NCBI GenBank assembly: GCA_035222895.1
Contig: JAVYIG010002514.1
Location: 179,409-243,408 of the forward strand
From: Strongylocentrotus droebachiensis
Taxonomy: Eukaryota; Echinodermata; Echinoidea; Camarodonta; Strongylocentrotidae
Direction: 5' to 3'
DNA: 64,000 bases
This document shows positions 11,944 through 25,253 of the stretch, one piece after another. A program made the translations under genes and the position numbers. The notes under the pieces are model-generated. The model was not told the origin of the DNA. It did no database searches and saw only the letters and a list, made by a program, of their open reading frames with translations. Position 1 is the first letter of the stretch, and each line of letters starts with the position of its first letter.

Positions 11944-14400
11944 GATACCAAGGTTTCCTCTTGTCGAGATCGTGGGTAGCATTCCTTCCAACCTTGGAAC
12001 TATAATCAGATAATGGCTGATGTGATCTTATCGGATGTAATTTGGCATATACATGAAGGATATTTAACCATGTCTTGAGGTACATTGACGTTATCCATGT
12101 CAACAAGAATGAGACAGGTAGACCGTGTAGGATACCAAGCATCGCAGGGTTCTCATGAGAGATTAGTTGAAGTACTACTTGATGTATACCTTGCGTCATT
12201 CCAATTGCGCTATTACATGCGCTAATCAACCATACTGATCATTATGATAGCAATTAGTGCATGCGCAAGGAAATCAAGGCATTGTTTACACTGTCCATTG
12301 TATGGTTACTTTGGTATGATACACTGTCACCTGTCACCAGTCACGAGGCAGCGAATGGTAAAATATTACTCACCAAGTTGTCCTCTTTAACATAATGTGA
12401 GATTAAAATGAAAAGGGTGAAGGGTGGACGATGGATGATGGGCAATTGTGTGTTTATGATCGGCCAATTCATTTTCACACACCAATACACGCAACGCACG
12501 CACACACACGCACACGCACACAAAAACTCACACGCACACGCACTCATTTCCTGATAAGCTACCTTTCTTTTCTTATCATTTTGCACAGAATATTAATACT
12601 GATCGTTCCGCTGATATCGAGGTTTTGGTGTTAACTGCCTCTATTCTGTATGATTTGTATTTGACAAAACAATTTAATCTAGACTTCAATCGAAACTTAG
12701 ATCCATTGTGTACAAAGAATCGGCATTAAAGCATTTGCGTTTAGGTAATTTCATTTCAGGTGCAAACGAAAATGAATAAACAGACATTTCAGGGCTCCTT
12801 TTTCTTCTTTTCCTTCTTCATCTTCTTCGTCTTCTTCTTCTTCTTCTTCTTCTTCTTCTTCTTCATCTTCTTCTTTGTTATCTTATTCTTCTGTTTCTTT
12901 TTCTCCTTCCTCAGCCCACTTTCCCTCTCTTTCTTCTCATTCGTATTTTTCTTTTTCTTCTTCTTCTTCTTCATTCGCTAAAGATTTATACTCATCAGGT
13001 CCCAATTCTGTCGTAAGTATCAGAAACCGATATCATTAAGAAAATAATGACAATGGAAGCACATGACCTGAGGGTGTATTCTTTTTTTTAAATGTAAACA
13101 GCATTTTTATTTTCATTGGAATCAGAAATAACTGTAAAATTTGAAATAACTGCAAAAACAAGAACCACAGGGACCAAACAACTTAGCATCGATCTACGGG
13201 TTGATAGGAGATGAAGGGAATGTATTGCAATGTGTCTGTATTTCAGCCTCTATTTTTTGTTTAATTATCATTACAGCTTAAGTACATATTATGTTGCAAA
13301 TCAATTCAAAGTAAATGAATAAAATGACGTACGTAACAGTCAAAACAAGTCGTTAATGATTCGAATGAATACAATACCAGGCTTTCTTCGTAAACGAACA
13401 ATACCATTATATTTACTAAAAGGAACTTTTCGATATTTTGTTAATTGCATCAATATTTTCGTAGCTCCATACAAAAGGACGTAATCACTTTATTCAGAGC
13501 ATGGCATTTCATTCTCTATTTTTTTTCTTTTTCATTTGTCCTCAATGGAAGAAAAAAATCGTTCTAGATTGGCACTCATTGGCACTCGCGGAAACGAAGA
13601 GCGTGCAGATCAAACCAGGGTTTATGTTTTTGTCACCGATGATTGTTCGATAACTCCCCCGCTCCCCCTAGGGAAAGCCAGATTGAACGTAGCATTCACG
13701 TTTTTATTCGCCTTTGTTGTGATAGTTGCCAATGTAGGTCGCTTGAATGTGTATTCTTTTTTCTTCTTTTTTATTCGTTGTCATTCTTGGTTATATATGA
13801 ATGGCGGACCTTGCCCGTTAGTTTTCACACGAGGGTGTTTGCTTTTCACATGATATGCTCTCTCTAAATAGATTTGACTCTTCGCGTCAGTAGGGAGTGC
13901 GATGTATAATCTTATTAAACCCAGGGGCTACAATGTCAGGGAGGAAAACACCACACAGGAGTTGATATGAGGATGTACGGTATACTCAGAGCAGAGAAAA
14001 CAAGAGATGAAGCGAGAGCAGGAGAGTGGGAGGGAAAGAGGAAAGGGTGGAGAAAGAGATGAGGGGTAGTGAAAAAGGAAGAGAGAGAGAGAGAGAGAGG
14101 TGAGGAAGTAAAGTGCATGTCGTGTGTACCTGGATGAGAAGATTGAGCTAGTAAAGATTGAACGCCATAATATGCAATGACCGACCGTCCATGAGCCTTG
14201 AAGCTGCCACTCTTTTAATCAAATTAAGTTGGCCCTTTTCTACACCATCTCTTTTCATTGCATTGTATGTGTCACAAAGCTGTAGGGTAGGTGGCGTTCC
14301 ATACATCGAATCAGTAAGACACGACTGGTTTTAGTAGGTCGATGGATTGCAAGTGTATGGAAAGGGATGACCCTTGTCACCTCTCTCTCACCCCCCCCCC

Positions 14401-14436
<36 letters not shown>

Positions 14437-14621
14437 TTCCATCGCTTGATTCTTCTGTGTTATTCTCTTTATTTTATTGCATGATTATTATGTTCTATTG
14501 CCTCCCCGTGCTTACCATGTAGTGATCCGACTGTCATAAAAAGTGATATAACACCAATTTTTTTTTCTCAGTAGGTCATGTTTTTTCACAAAGGTATAGT
14601 GTGTAGGGGTGACAGGTGAAG

Positions 14622-14666
<45 letters not shown>

Positions 14667-16002
14667 AAAGACAGAGAGACAGAGAGACAGAGACAGACAG
14701 AGAGGGGGGAGAGGAGGGAGGGAGGGTGAATGGGAGAGAGGAAGGGACGTATAGTGAGGCAGAGACGAAGGGACAAATTAAATGAGATTACCCCGGAGTA
14801 TTAATATTTCAGATACCTATTTTTTTTATGAATGGATGCCCTTTGCGTGATTCCATGATCTCGAAAAAGGACGATGCTATTTTTATATTGATGTTCCCCT
14901 TATTGAATGCCCCTATGTTTATTGAGTACCGTCATGCACAAAGTCAATTTCACAAATATATTGTTATTACAGCAGTGAGGGGTCTTGGGACGTTTTAAAG
15001 ACGTAGATTTTTTTAATTTGTTGAGTGCTTGCCCAGCAAAGAACACGAGTCATACTGATGACAATGCTTCCTATTCTATAATTGAGATGGCAAAACATTC
15101 TGTATTGAATGGAACGCCATTAGAAGTTGAACATTTTGATGAATAAAGTATATCAATTATCAAAATTATGTCTAAATTTGACACAAATTCGTCTAAATTT
15201 TATCTTAATATGATGTTAGAAAAGCTATGTTTAATCATTTAATCAGAGATTTAGTAGTGTTCACACATATTTGCATTTTCTTTCATATTGAAATAAACGA
15301 TTCGAGTTAATTCAATTCAATCTTTATCGAGATCAAAACTTTGGAAAACGCGTAACACAAAATTTTGATTGAGCATTTCAATTTGATATGCCATACTTTT
15401 AGATGCCGCTTGAGAAAATAATGTATTTGTTCTTATCTTAAACAGACATTTCCTAACACAAGACAATTTGGAATACACTCCACTGATATTCATTTATATA
15501 TATACCGCATATAAGGATTCTAGGCCTTTGGTTTAAATCAAAAGTGCAGGCATGAAATACGCTACTATAAATTACAGAAACACATTTTGTTGACAGCACG
15601 TTTTGGTAAATATATCTTCTTCTTTTGTCTAAACGTATATTTAAGAAAAAATACTAAATTATTTTCCGGGTTGCGGTTTAGACTATGGCTCCTCATGACT
15701 TAGAGACCGCACTATGCCCTTCGACTTCATTTTGGGGCACCGTAGTACAGTTTTGAGATCACACAGGGCAATAGTTTTAACCGTGCCCTTTAAAGCAGTC
15801 CATATTAGTATATTGCCACGTGCGTATCAAAATGTCATATCATATATATATCTTAATACCATCTCGTGCTTTATGTTTAAACACCACTTCTGCATCAAAT
15901 GACTTGTAAATATTGAATTTATTTGATAAACATCACAGGAGAGCGCATCTTGCAAGGCCATGCTAATTTCAATTTCGTCATCACACGTCACAACATTTAC
16001 AA
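11944..16002. repeat. Intergenic stretch with microsatellites only
   Basis: No supported gene. Simple repeats are: (AC)n-rich at about 12475-12545; a long TTC/TTCT polypyrimidine tract at about 12795-12975; (GA)n at about 14080-14100; (CT)n at about 14403-14434; and (GA)n at about 14626-14662. The Phe-, Lys- and Ser/Leu-rich ORFs here are translations of these tracts. The 105-codon ORF at 13536-13853 has no recognisable domain and I do not call it. Confidence 0.7.
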
Positions 16003-16043
16003 GTCACGTGACGTAGATGCCTTTAATTCTCCAGTCTGATTGG
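16003..16043 (+). promoter_or_regulatory. Candidate promoter elements: E-box/CRE and CCAAT box
   Basis: The palindrome GTCACGTGAC (16003-16012) contains a CACGTG E-box and overlaps TGACGTAG, a CRE-like site. ATTGG (16039-16043, an inverted CCAAT box) follows 24-28 bp upstream of the ATG at 16067. No TATA box is seen. These motifs are short and could be chance, but their clustering directly in front of a signal-peptide ORF supports a promoter. Confidence 0.35.
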
Positions 16044-16066
16044 CTGATCCGATCGATCATCGAACA

Positions 16067-16174
16067 ATGCAGCTTTTAATAATCAAGTCTTGTCTACTCT
16101 ACTTAGTTTTTCCTGCTCTTGTTGTCTCAAGGACTTCAGCAGAATTCGTCGGTTGGTACCTTTTTTTTCTCTAA
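16067..16174 (+). CDS. Candidate first exon encoding a signal peptide
   Basis: The ATG has A at -3 and opens a 35-codon ORF beginning MQLLIIKSCLLYLVFPALVV and continuing S-R-T-S-A-E-F. That is a short n-region, a hydrophobic core of about 18 residues and a plausible cleavage site after T-S-A. The reading frame stops at 16172, so a splice donor inside it is needed. GT at 16151 (TCG|GTTGGT) or 16156 (TTG|GTACCT) are options, neither strong. The exon would start a secreted or type I membrane protein. No following exon is securely identified. A chance ORF is possible. Confidence 0.35.
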   Translation: MQLLIIKSCLLYLVFPALVVSRTSAEFVGWYLFFL

Positions 16175-19100
16175 GCCTCTCTCTCTCTCTCTTTCTCACT
16201 CTATTTATATACCTCAAAAGGAATATATGAAATTATTACGAATATGTTCGTCCACCCTATAGATTCTTCTCTATGTCGTTTTACATATCTATCTCTACGT
16301 ACTCCTACATGCACTACATGTGGGAAAGCTAGCTTTACATACCTCTCTTCGTAAAATTAATTACTCTTTCCCTTCCCCAGACTTCTTGCTTTTCCAAGTC
16401 CCCGGCCCCTCTTCCACTATTTCCATATTTTCAATTTTTTCCTTCTCTATCCACCGGGGAGCATTTTGGCGCTCCATCTTTTCACCCCTGATCGATGACT
16501 GCTGGTCGTGCCACTGACATCGGCGTCGTTGCCAAGAGAAGCGTGGCAAGGAGGCCCCAGCCCAGCTCCAGTTACTTGGGAGAAGTGCACATCCTCTATT
16601 TGTTGTTGTTTTTCCTCCATTTCCTTTCAAATAAACTTCTTCTTCACTCTCACTCTATATCATGTCATCCCAAATCCTCGCCTCTTCCATCTGGACTTTT
16701 TTCTGTTAATCGTTCGAATGCATTCCCGCAAAAAAAAAAATATATATACATTTCTGAAATATTAGCAAAGCCGCATGTGGTACTTTCAAAGTCTTTGGTT
16801 ATTTGTCACAATTGTTTCCATCCATAAGTAATGATGAACATTGAAACATAACTAGTAATTAATGTTTCCACGGCCAACTACCACGCATCCTCTAGAATTG
16901 GATGAAATGAAGAGGCTGGCACAGAACGTTTTCTTTCTTTGATGTAAGGTAGTATTTCCTAACTGATGGCTAAGAATCGACTTCCGTTCATAGATCTAAA
17001 ACCATCTAAAATGGATCAGTATTTAGAATCAGAAAGCGTAAATATTTGTGTGGTTTATATTAAACAAACGATGATGTTTTAATGATACCGGTCAGCGTTT
17101 GGGGTCCGCGGCGTTTATATATTCCAATTATGGAATATCTCAAATTTAGAGGTCGTAATTCGACCTCATTTAAAAAAAAAGTTTTTTCTTTTCTTTTTCA
17201 GATCCGCCAAGAATATGTTAGGGTATGCAAGGTGTTGTATTTTCCTTAGTGTGTTTCAAGGCTAGCTTTATATGTGGGTGTTGTTGGGATTGAGTTGTTC
17301 ACATATTTTCCCTCAAAATATCTGTTTACTTCCCTCTCTTAACATGTTTCGAGTGGTTTAATAGCTATCCACTCGAGTGGTTGTTTCCAACGTTCTGCTT
17401 TTATCTGTTAGAGTGTGCATTTCTATGTCTTGGAGAAAAAAACTACCTAAGAAAGTTCATTTGTGTGAACGCGTGTTGTCAATAACTCCAGCCTTAGCGA
17501 AAGGGATGCATCTAAGATCATGTCCACTGTTCGATTTATCTCGATACACCACCGGCTTCTCATGTATCTCATTCGATACAACTAACGTTTAGATCTTGAG
17601 ATATCCTTACAGATTTATGTATTGTAATCTTTTACGTATCACCATGCTCTGACCTTTCTTTTCAAGGTTCGCGAAAGTATTTTTCTGGCCCGGATTGCGA
17701 GATATTGATGACGGGTTCATGGCTCATAGCTAAAACTGCAGGACGAGTTGGAAAGATGTTTCTAATAATTTACGAATTAAACTACGTGATAATCCAAAGA
17801 TAATGGAGTGTTTTCGATTCAAAATTACGTAATTACATGAGTTAAAGTATAATCATGCATGAACGAAGTCCTGGCACATTATCGTCATTCTTCTTCAGTG
17901 AAAGATCCCTGCCAGGTATTATGTTACTCAACAGAACGCGGTCTTCAAACGAAGTCTAAATCTCAACATCAAGACCTTAACTATTTATGTGATATATGCA
18001 AATGAGCTTCCTGTGACACTTGGCGCTTGCTATGGAATAGTTACACCAATGGATTCACGATTTATTGTTGAAATATTTCCAAAGTTAAAATAATCTGTAC
18101 ACGTGTAAAAAGAGTAGAAATGATGCATATCAAGAAAAGAAATGCGGAATTTGGCAAAGGATTTTTGTTGCCCAAAGCAATCATTCTGTTAATTACACAA
18201 TTAAGTGGTCCACTATTAAAACCAATAATAGTTATGTTTTACTTATTATGCACCTTCTCCTCAAAGGACAACTGCATAAGACACAAGACCCAGGGGAAAG
18301 TGATTAACTAAACATTTAAAACCACATCAACCTAAAAATTAATATCGCGTTTTAAAATTTAGCTTTTAAGTGCAATATTTCATTTATGTTACCATCAACA
18401 TGATCACTTAAGGATCTTTTAACATTTAAATGGTTGCATATCTCAAACGAAAATCGATCCCTTGAAGTGCCACCTGTTCATCAGATGATGAAGACACATA
18501 CTTTTCTGTAACTTTTGTTTTTAAGCATCATTGAACCTACAAATGACAACCATCGATGTAATGTAATGTTAATCAACAGTCATTGATTTGAAGTTTAAAC
18601 ATTTATTAATATTCAATTATCATTACAATAGATTAAATGCAGCGGCGCAGAATGTTTGCCAGTTATCGGAACTCAGCGTCTTAAATCGAAGGCAATTAGG
18701 TAGCTACACTTCAAATGTCTTGGAAATTTCGACGAAATGTCGTAATTGGCCATCAAGTTTCTGTTTTCAGACAGCTTCGTGTGTATGATTTGGAATCAAT
18801 GAGTGGCGTGTATATTTATAATATTTTATCCATATTGATTTTGCCTGAAGATACAGCAGTCGGATTTCCAACAACCTAAAGACTTGCATATAAATTATCT
18901 TCAGTGTATTAACTGACAAGCTCGAAGTTATCGATTCGCCTTATATATATTAAGTCCGAATCGTTAGAGTATATTTGGCTTTAAAACCAGTTTAAGTGCA
19001 AGCTTTTTTCCTATTGTTTCAATTATGCCAAGCTAATGATATCATTTAGGAAGTAATTAAACTGTTTTAAGCTTAAACATATAAATATATTGAATTCTTT

Positions 19101-19799
19101 ATCTGGCGAAATAAATTGAAACCGGTCGTAGTGAAGAAGTGAATTCTCAAGTGTTTTTGTTTCAGTTGTTTTAACTGTTTTAAAGTGTTTATATCCAGTA
19201 TACCAGATATATTTCATGTTAAATGCAATGAGCGTGTAAACAAATTTTCTGCAACAATGGCCGTAATTTTCTGATAGAATTGTAAGTAGTTTTATCAAGA
19301 TGCAATGTTTATACGTTTTAAAATTTCGTTTTCGCTTTATAATCACTTCAAGCAAGATAATTGCTTTAGAGAATTTTGTTTCCACTTTTCTAGAAAGCAT
19401 TCATCATTAACATGGAATGCAGTAGGCACTTTATGAGAATTCCTTCAACAATCGTTTTCATGGTTACGATTGTTTGTGAGTAGCATACGGTAGGAACATT
19501 TCAGTTGATTTATTTTTTCATTATCCCTTTTTAGTATGGTGAAAAGACCAAAGGTAAATTGATTTTGTTTTCACTTAGTATTTCCTCTTGCCCACGTTTA
19601 ATAAGACGCTTCCATTTTCTATAGGAATTTTTTTTTTAAATAGCGGTTACACCATCATTTACTTTGCCGTGGTAATTGTAATTCAGATCTTAATGTGGCC
19701 AAACATTATGAATGAATGTATCATTATGAGTGAATGTAGTAGGTAGCACCCTTTGGTTATGCGCACTATTTTAAATACGCCAACGCAGCTATTCCCATA
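16175..19799. other. No supported gene
   Basis: Nothing firm here. A CT tract lies at about 16176-16196. A strong polypyrimidine tract ending in AG at about 17201 precedes ATCCGCCAAGAATATGTTAGG and then GTATGC, which could be a 21-bp microexon, but I have no independent support. Small ORFs on both strands lack domains. If the signal-peptide exon is real this would be its intron. Confidence 0.4.
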
Positions 19800-19965
19800 T
19801 TTGACGTTAGGTGTTGGGGTTAAGGTTACGTTTAGCATGTTTAGGGTGAGTGTTGGGATTAACGTTAGGATTTGAGATGACGGGATAGGTTAAGGGTTAG
19901 ATTTAGGTCATGGTTAGTGTTTTTGTTAGGGTTAAGTTCGAGTTTTATCCTTAGGGTTGTGGTAA
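19800..19965. repeat. Degenerate TTAGGG/GTTAGGGTT-like tract
   Basis: Many partly matching GTTAGG and GGTTA words occur in G-rich order, but without a regular hexamer array. The same composition returns at about 20265-20390 and 20640-20850. The tracts flank a palindromic element and a LINE fragment, which argues for internal telomere-like microsatellite decay rather than a chromosome end. Confidence 0.6.
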
Positions 19966-20074
19966 CCCTAAACTCATTCTTAAATCTTGATGACGCGCCT
20001 AAATTATCAGGATATCGTAGGACCAATAAAGCGAATAACCAATGCTGTGACGTCATCTACGGTAGATGTTAACG

Positions 20075-20257
20075 TATACACCGATTCGGGCGACTTCTGG
20101 TGGAAGTGCGCCCTCATAAGGTGACGCCATAACTGGGGGGCGTCTGACTGCAGCTAGCTAGCTTACATTGCATTGCAGCGCATCGGAGAAGCCCCCCAGT
20201 TATAGCGCCGCCACCGGCGGGCAGGTACATAAAACCCCCAAACCGAATCGGTGTATA
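20075..20257. mobile_element. Palindromic short element (MITE-like)
   Basis: The perfect 15-bp inverted ends TATACACCGATTCGG (20075-20089) and its complement (20243-20257) enclose a second, internal inverted repeat ATAACTGGGGGGC (20129-20141) with its complement at 20191-20203. The 183-bp unit is much more GC-rich than the surrounding DNA and sits inside a TTAGGG-like tract. The ends begin and finish with TA, so insertion at a TA site is possible. No coding capacity. Confidence 0.8.
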
Positions 20258-20886
20258 GTTTTGAGATGTGGTTAGGGGTAGTGTTAAGGTATGGGTTATC
20301 TGTAGGGTAGGGATGAATGTTATGATTTTAATTAGGACTATAATTAAGGTTCGTGTTAGCGTCGGGATCAGATATAAGGTAGCACAATTCAATACAATTT
20401 ATTTTTCTATAGATTCCATCTTTGTATAAAACATTTGTTAAAAAAATACATCAATAAAGAAAATGTAATGTCATACATGAATACATTTGAATGGCATAAA
20501 CATGATATCAATATATATGTGATGACAAAACTAGACCAAACTAAACTGTATTACAAGCTCTACTGAGCATAATGATGTAACGTCTATATCTACTTAAGAT
20601 ATGAACGTGTAGTTCTAGATGCAATTTATCTGCTATGGAGTTGTTTTATGTAAGTGGGTTGAGATTAGGTTTGGGGGTTGGTGTCAAAGTAAGAGTTATG
20701 GTTAGGGTTCGGTTTAGGGATGGGTTTAGTTTTTGTGTTAGATTTTCGTTTAGTTTTAAGTTCATATACACTTGGGTTAGGGTTAGCGTTACGCTAAGTG
20801 TAAGGTTTAGGTTTAGGTTTAGGGTTGGGTTCAAGTTCTTGTTTATGATTAGGTTTATAATAATAAATACTTATAAAGCGCAATCA

Positions 20887-20970
20887 TCCAAGGGAAGAAG
20901 TGTAGATGATAAACAGGATAGGACCAAGGACGGACCCCTGAGGAACTCCACAATCCATTTTCTGTTGGCG
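20887..20970 (-). pseudogene. LINE reverse-transcriptase fragment
   Basis: The minus strand reads without a break RQQKMDCGVPQGSVLGPI followed by L-F-I-I-Y-T-S-S-L-G and a stop. G-V-P-Q-G-S-V-L-G-P is the conserved palm motif of non-LTR retrotransposon reverse transcriptases, just before the Y-x-D-D catalytic motif, which is missing here. Only this ~28-residue relic is seen. A TTAGGG-like tract lies just upstream on the plus strand. The clade cannot be assigned from this fragment. Confidence 0.85.
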
Positions 20971-22084
20971 TACGATTAGGGGTACGGTTAAATCAAACTG
21001 ATTTCTAAGCCCTGACTATGCACAATCATGGACGTTATGAAAGTGTCGGACTAGTGGTGGGTAGGATCAATGGTGTACAATCTTCCAACATAGATAAGAA
21101 CTTTCAGCCTTGAGAGGTCAATGTACATTGTGTATCATTTTGTTTAATAAGATAATATCTTTGGTTTATTTTTGTGCACTATAGCTTATTTGTTTTTCTT
21201 GTCGTTAATATGATTATGAATAGAATCTCTCATTCTCTCAACGTCTGCAAGATGAATGGAATTATCTTACCAGAAAACCGGTGGGACCAAATTAATGATT
21301 GTTCATTAGTTTAGTATTTATATAATAAGACTCTAATTGAAGAAGTTTGTATGAAAAATTGCTATATTCGAAGCATTCAGAATGATATTCTTTTAAGCGA
21401 TGCATACTTGAAAGCGGTCGCTTGTGTCTTGCCACAATCCACCCCCTACCAAACCATGAACTGGAAAGGGTATGAAGAAAAAACGATTCACGCTTCGGAT
21501 AATTTCCGTCAGTACTATTTACCTCCGACAAGGTCTTATCTACAATACACATCTCAAGGGTCTTGTTAAGAAACTCTTTCATCTCTTAACGATACTTCAC
21601 GCTCGACCTTTCTGACAATCATCCTTTCTTGTACCCTGTCACTAATTTTCATATCACTTCAGCTAATAGGCTGATCAATTACCATGTGTACTCAGAATAG
21701 GAATATAGACCTCGAGAGGGGTGGTTTTAGCATTAAAAAAATATTTCTTTAATTCATGGGAGAATTGGCGTCAAGATAAAGATATTCGCCATGAAACGTG
21801 TCGCTAGCATTCACTATGCTTGAATGCTCTACTCCTAGGCTATTAGATTTAGTATAAATAGTTTGATAGAGAGAAGGAGAGGAAGGGAAAGTAATAATTA
21901 TCATGATTAAGAGGAGGGAAGGAGTAGGGAGGATTAAAATGAGAGAGAGAGAGAGAGAAAGAGAGAGAAAGGGAGGGAAAATGTGTGGGTGTGCGTGTAT
22001 GTGAGAGAATGTTCGTATGTGCTTTTTAACAATTTTATTATTATCATTATTATTATAATCATTCTTATTATTACTATATTATCC
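20971..22084. other. No supported gene
   Basis: Unique-looking AT-rich DNA with a GA microsatellite at about 21940-21972 and an (ATT)n-like tract at about 22032-22065. The overlapping ORFs at 21292-21582 on opposite strands have no recognisable content. Confidence 0.45.
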
Positions 22085-22340
22085 TTATACTCTCCCTCAC
22101 TGGATTAAAAATAGCAGTTCTGGCGAAGTGTGAAAAAAATCTTAAGACATATCTGTTTAATTTAGCTTATAATTAATTACAATTACCTTTCATGTCTCTA
22201 CAATTCCTATTGCACTTTTGTATATATTTATCATGTATTTCATCTATTGCACAAGCTGCGCCTTGAGCATTTTATTGTCAAGTGGATTTGGCCGCATACA
22301 AATCTTATGTATTATTATTATTACTGTCATCATCACCGTC
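22085..22340 (+). mobile_element. 3' end of a degenerate LINE
   Basis: The plus-strand frame reads L-A-K-C-E-K-N-L-K-T-Y-L-F-N-L-A-Y-N then stop, resembling the usual C-terminus of CR1/L2-type ORF2 proteins (a K-x-x-L-K-T-x-L-F pattern). It is followed by a 3'UTR-like tail, TGCGCCTTGAGCATTTTATT, GTGGATTTGGCCGCATACAAAT and an ATT-rich run. The tail motif GCGC-TTGAG also occurs in the SINE at 56.1-56.3 kb. Family assignment is inference. Confidence 0.45.
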
Positions 22341-24295
22341 ATCATTTTCGTCATCATCAGCATCAATACTACTGAAATTATCACTATCATATTCATTGTT
22401 TGGGCTCACAAATACAAGGTGCGGAATGTGATCGTCACGGACGCAATAATAAATCAACTTGTCAAACTGGATAGATTTCATTTGGATCAGGGACGAAATA
22501 TATCGCATATAATTAACATGACGTATGTTTATTGCGTACGAGTATGTAAATTTGTAAAGCTAACAACTTGACAATGAGAAAGCGTATAAGGGTCTAGTTA
22601 CTAGACCCTTCTTTGTGTCCCCTCCTCATCTCCCTTAAGCATCAGCATGTACAGGATATCAGCAGGAAATGATACGAAAACATATCAAATATTTTCTCTC
22701 CCCCAAAATGACGTTTATTATAATACCGAAATTCATACACAAATAATAGATTATCAAAGGTAGTGGTCATGATGGTATTTTTAGTCGACGCCAATTTAAA
22801 GAGAAGGTTGAGTTCTGGGAAGAGGTGAAAAATAATTTGTGAGCGTTATCATTCTTATTATGCAAGTGTGGAAGAACATCAGATAAGACATGTTCCCTGA
22901 AAAGCACGGCTCTTCAAATGCCTTCATATTCTAAATATGTCATGTAACATCGTACAAATCCAGGGTAGGATTTTTACACCACGTGTTCGTGTAGTCCCAT
23001 ATACATCTTTCTGTGTACAGTGTTTGTAACTTTACCAAGACTTGGCCAAATTTCTTATCATTTTGATGATTCCAGAACCTTGCAATACACACAAATTCTG
23101 ATATGCTAGATGATCAACCTTTTCTGGTCGATTCCACACCGTTTCTTTCGCAATCACATGACCAGAACTCAACTTCATCTTTAACCCTTCATCTGTCAGA
23201 GAATGGCATCGGGCAAAAAATACATTTTGAAGTTTATGTTGAAGATAATTCATCAGGATAATTATGATTATGAGCACACAATTGCGAAGACTCTCGAGAA
23301 CTCAACAAGGGCATACTGAATACCCCATTGTCTATCAAATTGAAATCATGTTCCAATGAAGTGATACGTCACTGAAATGTTCGCATATTTAAACGTTGAC
23401 CGACAATCTTATTGATATTGGTTTCCGTTTTTCGAAAGTCCATGCAAACGCGTTAGAAGTATTGGCTAGTGAGCTTTGTTTCTACAAAGATGAAGTATCA
23501 AGTGAGGGAGACGACAGCAAAGATGACAGCAACAGAGGCAAGCGTGTGTAATGCAGAACACACCCACGCATCCCGCACCCACACTCACACATCCACACAC
23601 CCACACACCCCACGCTTGACCAGCTTGTTGAAGAAGATGTCTTTATTCATAGTTAGCTTTGGTAAAAATGACTCTCAAATATCCGCATATCTTGTACACA
23701 TGGAGACGTCTCACTTTGTGCATTTTAGAATATTCACTGCCTAAGTGATGGAGGTGCTTCATGAATACCTTTTGTTTGCCCTCTTGAGAACCTGTGTTCC
23801 ATATAATGTGTTGTCGGTGAATAAATGAATAATGATTACATAACTTTCATTGCCCGAATCCAGTAGTCGTCTCGCTGAGTTTTACACTTTTGGTACAAAT
23901 TACCTTTATCTACCCGTGCGCAGATCCCATCTACGAACTGGCTAATTCATAAGGACGCCTTATTATCTAACGAGATATACTTGGAATGTGTTTGCAAATC
24001 ACCAACAACTGTCTCCAAAGGAATGGAGAAGAAGAGGATGATAGCTTAATAAAGGAAAGGAGACTAGCAAGCACTCGACATAAAGATAAACACCGATTAA
24101 GAGTAACGTAACAAGGAAAGCAAATATTTAGCATTACACAAATTGACGGACAAATACTAAACTAAAATATTTAATTCAAGACAGATTAGTGTACATCGTG
24201 AAATTAATGGTAGGAAAACTAATATATGAAGAGGGGGTGGGAGAGAAATAAGACAATAAGCGAGAAGTGTCCCGTGCATATATTGCAGAAAGATG
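22341..24295. other. Intergenic; includes one copy of dispersed repeat Y
   Basis: No supported gene. About 23030-23200 (minus strand) matches about 61065-61240 (plus strand): both contain AAAAGGTTGATCATCTAGCAT, a TGCAAGGTTCTGGAA block and ATCAAAATGATAAGAA. A CA-rich tract lies at about 23555-23615. See the repeat Y entry near 61 kb. Confidence 0.5.
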
Positions 24296-24577
24296 CAAGT
24301 GAGTGCAGGAAAATGGAAAAGAATTGGCATAATGTGGAGTGGGAGTCTAGAGTGAATGAAACGAAAAGAAGAGAGGGAGAGAGAAAGAGAGAGAAAGAGT
24401 GAGAGAGAGAGAGAAGTTTCGGAGAAAATCAAAGAGCGATCCGGCGACGGTGGAGCAAACGAAAGTGAGTGAAGGAAAATGGAAAAGAATTGGCATAATG
24501 TGGAGTGGGAGTCTAGAGTGAATGAAACGAAAAGAAGAGAGGGAGAGAGAGAAAGAGAGAAGGAGAGAGAGAGAGAC

Positions 24578-24620
<43 letters not shown>

Positions 24621-24690
24621 GAGAGAGAGACAGAGAGAAGTTTCCGAGAAAAATCAAAGAGCGATCCGTCGACGGTGGAGCAAACGAAAG
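24296..24690. repeat. Tandem duplication containing GA microsatellites
   Basis: The segment GGAAAATGGAAAAGAATTGG at 24308 recurs at 24474, and GAGCGATCC-GCGACGGTGGAGC occurs after the GA tract in both units, so the period is about 166 bp, longer in the second unit because its GA run has grown. The ORFs on both strands (Arg/Glu-rich or Ser/Leu-rich) are repeat translations. Confidence 0.85.
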
Positions 24691-25214
24691 TGAAGCCTGC
24701 ATCTATGTATGTGTGTAAGATCATCCTTTGGCGTCGTAGAGGGAATTCCATGATTCTGCGCCTTTCTGGTCTTCGGGGAGAATTTAATTGAATGAGTGTA
24801 CACGTAATTCATCCACAATGCGAACGAGCCGCGTGACATACCAGCACGCGATCAATAGAAAACGGTTAGTAGTGGTCAGTCTAAGAAATGTACGTGGAGA
24901 ATTGCACTTTCTCCCTTCCAAACCTGAGATTTAGGAAGGTACCGGAAGGGGAAATGTCAGGAAAAAGTTTGTCCATTGATAAAACACGAGCATCCATACA
25001 CGAACGAAAATACTGACGAGTTATAGAACTACAGTTCTTACTCAAAAACCGTGTAAACATATGTGAAATGGACAGTGGGGAAAATGAGTAAATTTGAGAA
25101 ACAATATAATTATGTCACTTGTTTTCTCTTTCTTTTTTTCTCGAAAGTTTATCATTTATTGCTTTTATAAAAGTGCGTTAGGCAATCACATTTTTGCTTG
25201 TTGCCCCTCTCTTT

Positions 25215-25253
<39 letters not shown>

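Noticed and set aside
12431..12634. His/Thr-rich ORF
   Set aside because: Translation of an AC-rich microsatellite.
24157..24791. Overlapping long ORFs on both strands (up to 181 codons)
   Set aside because: They translate the GA/CT tandem duplication; the overlap on both strands is expected from the repeat.
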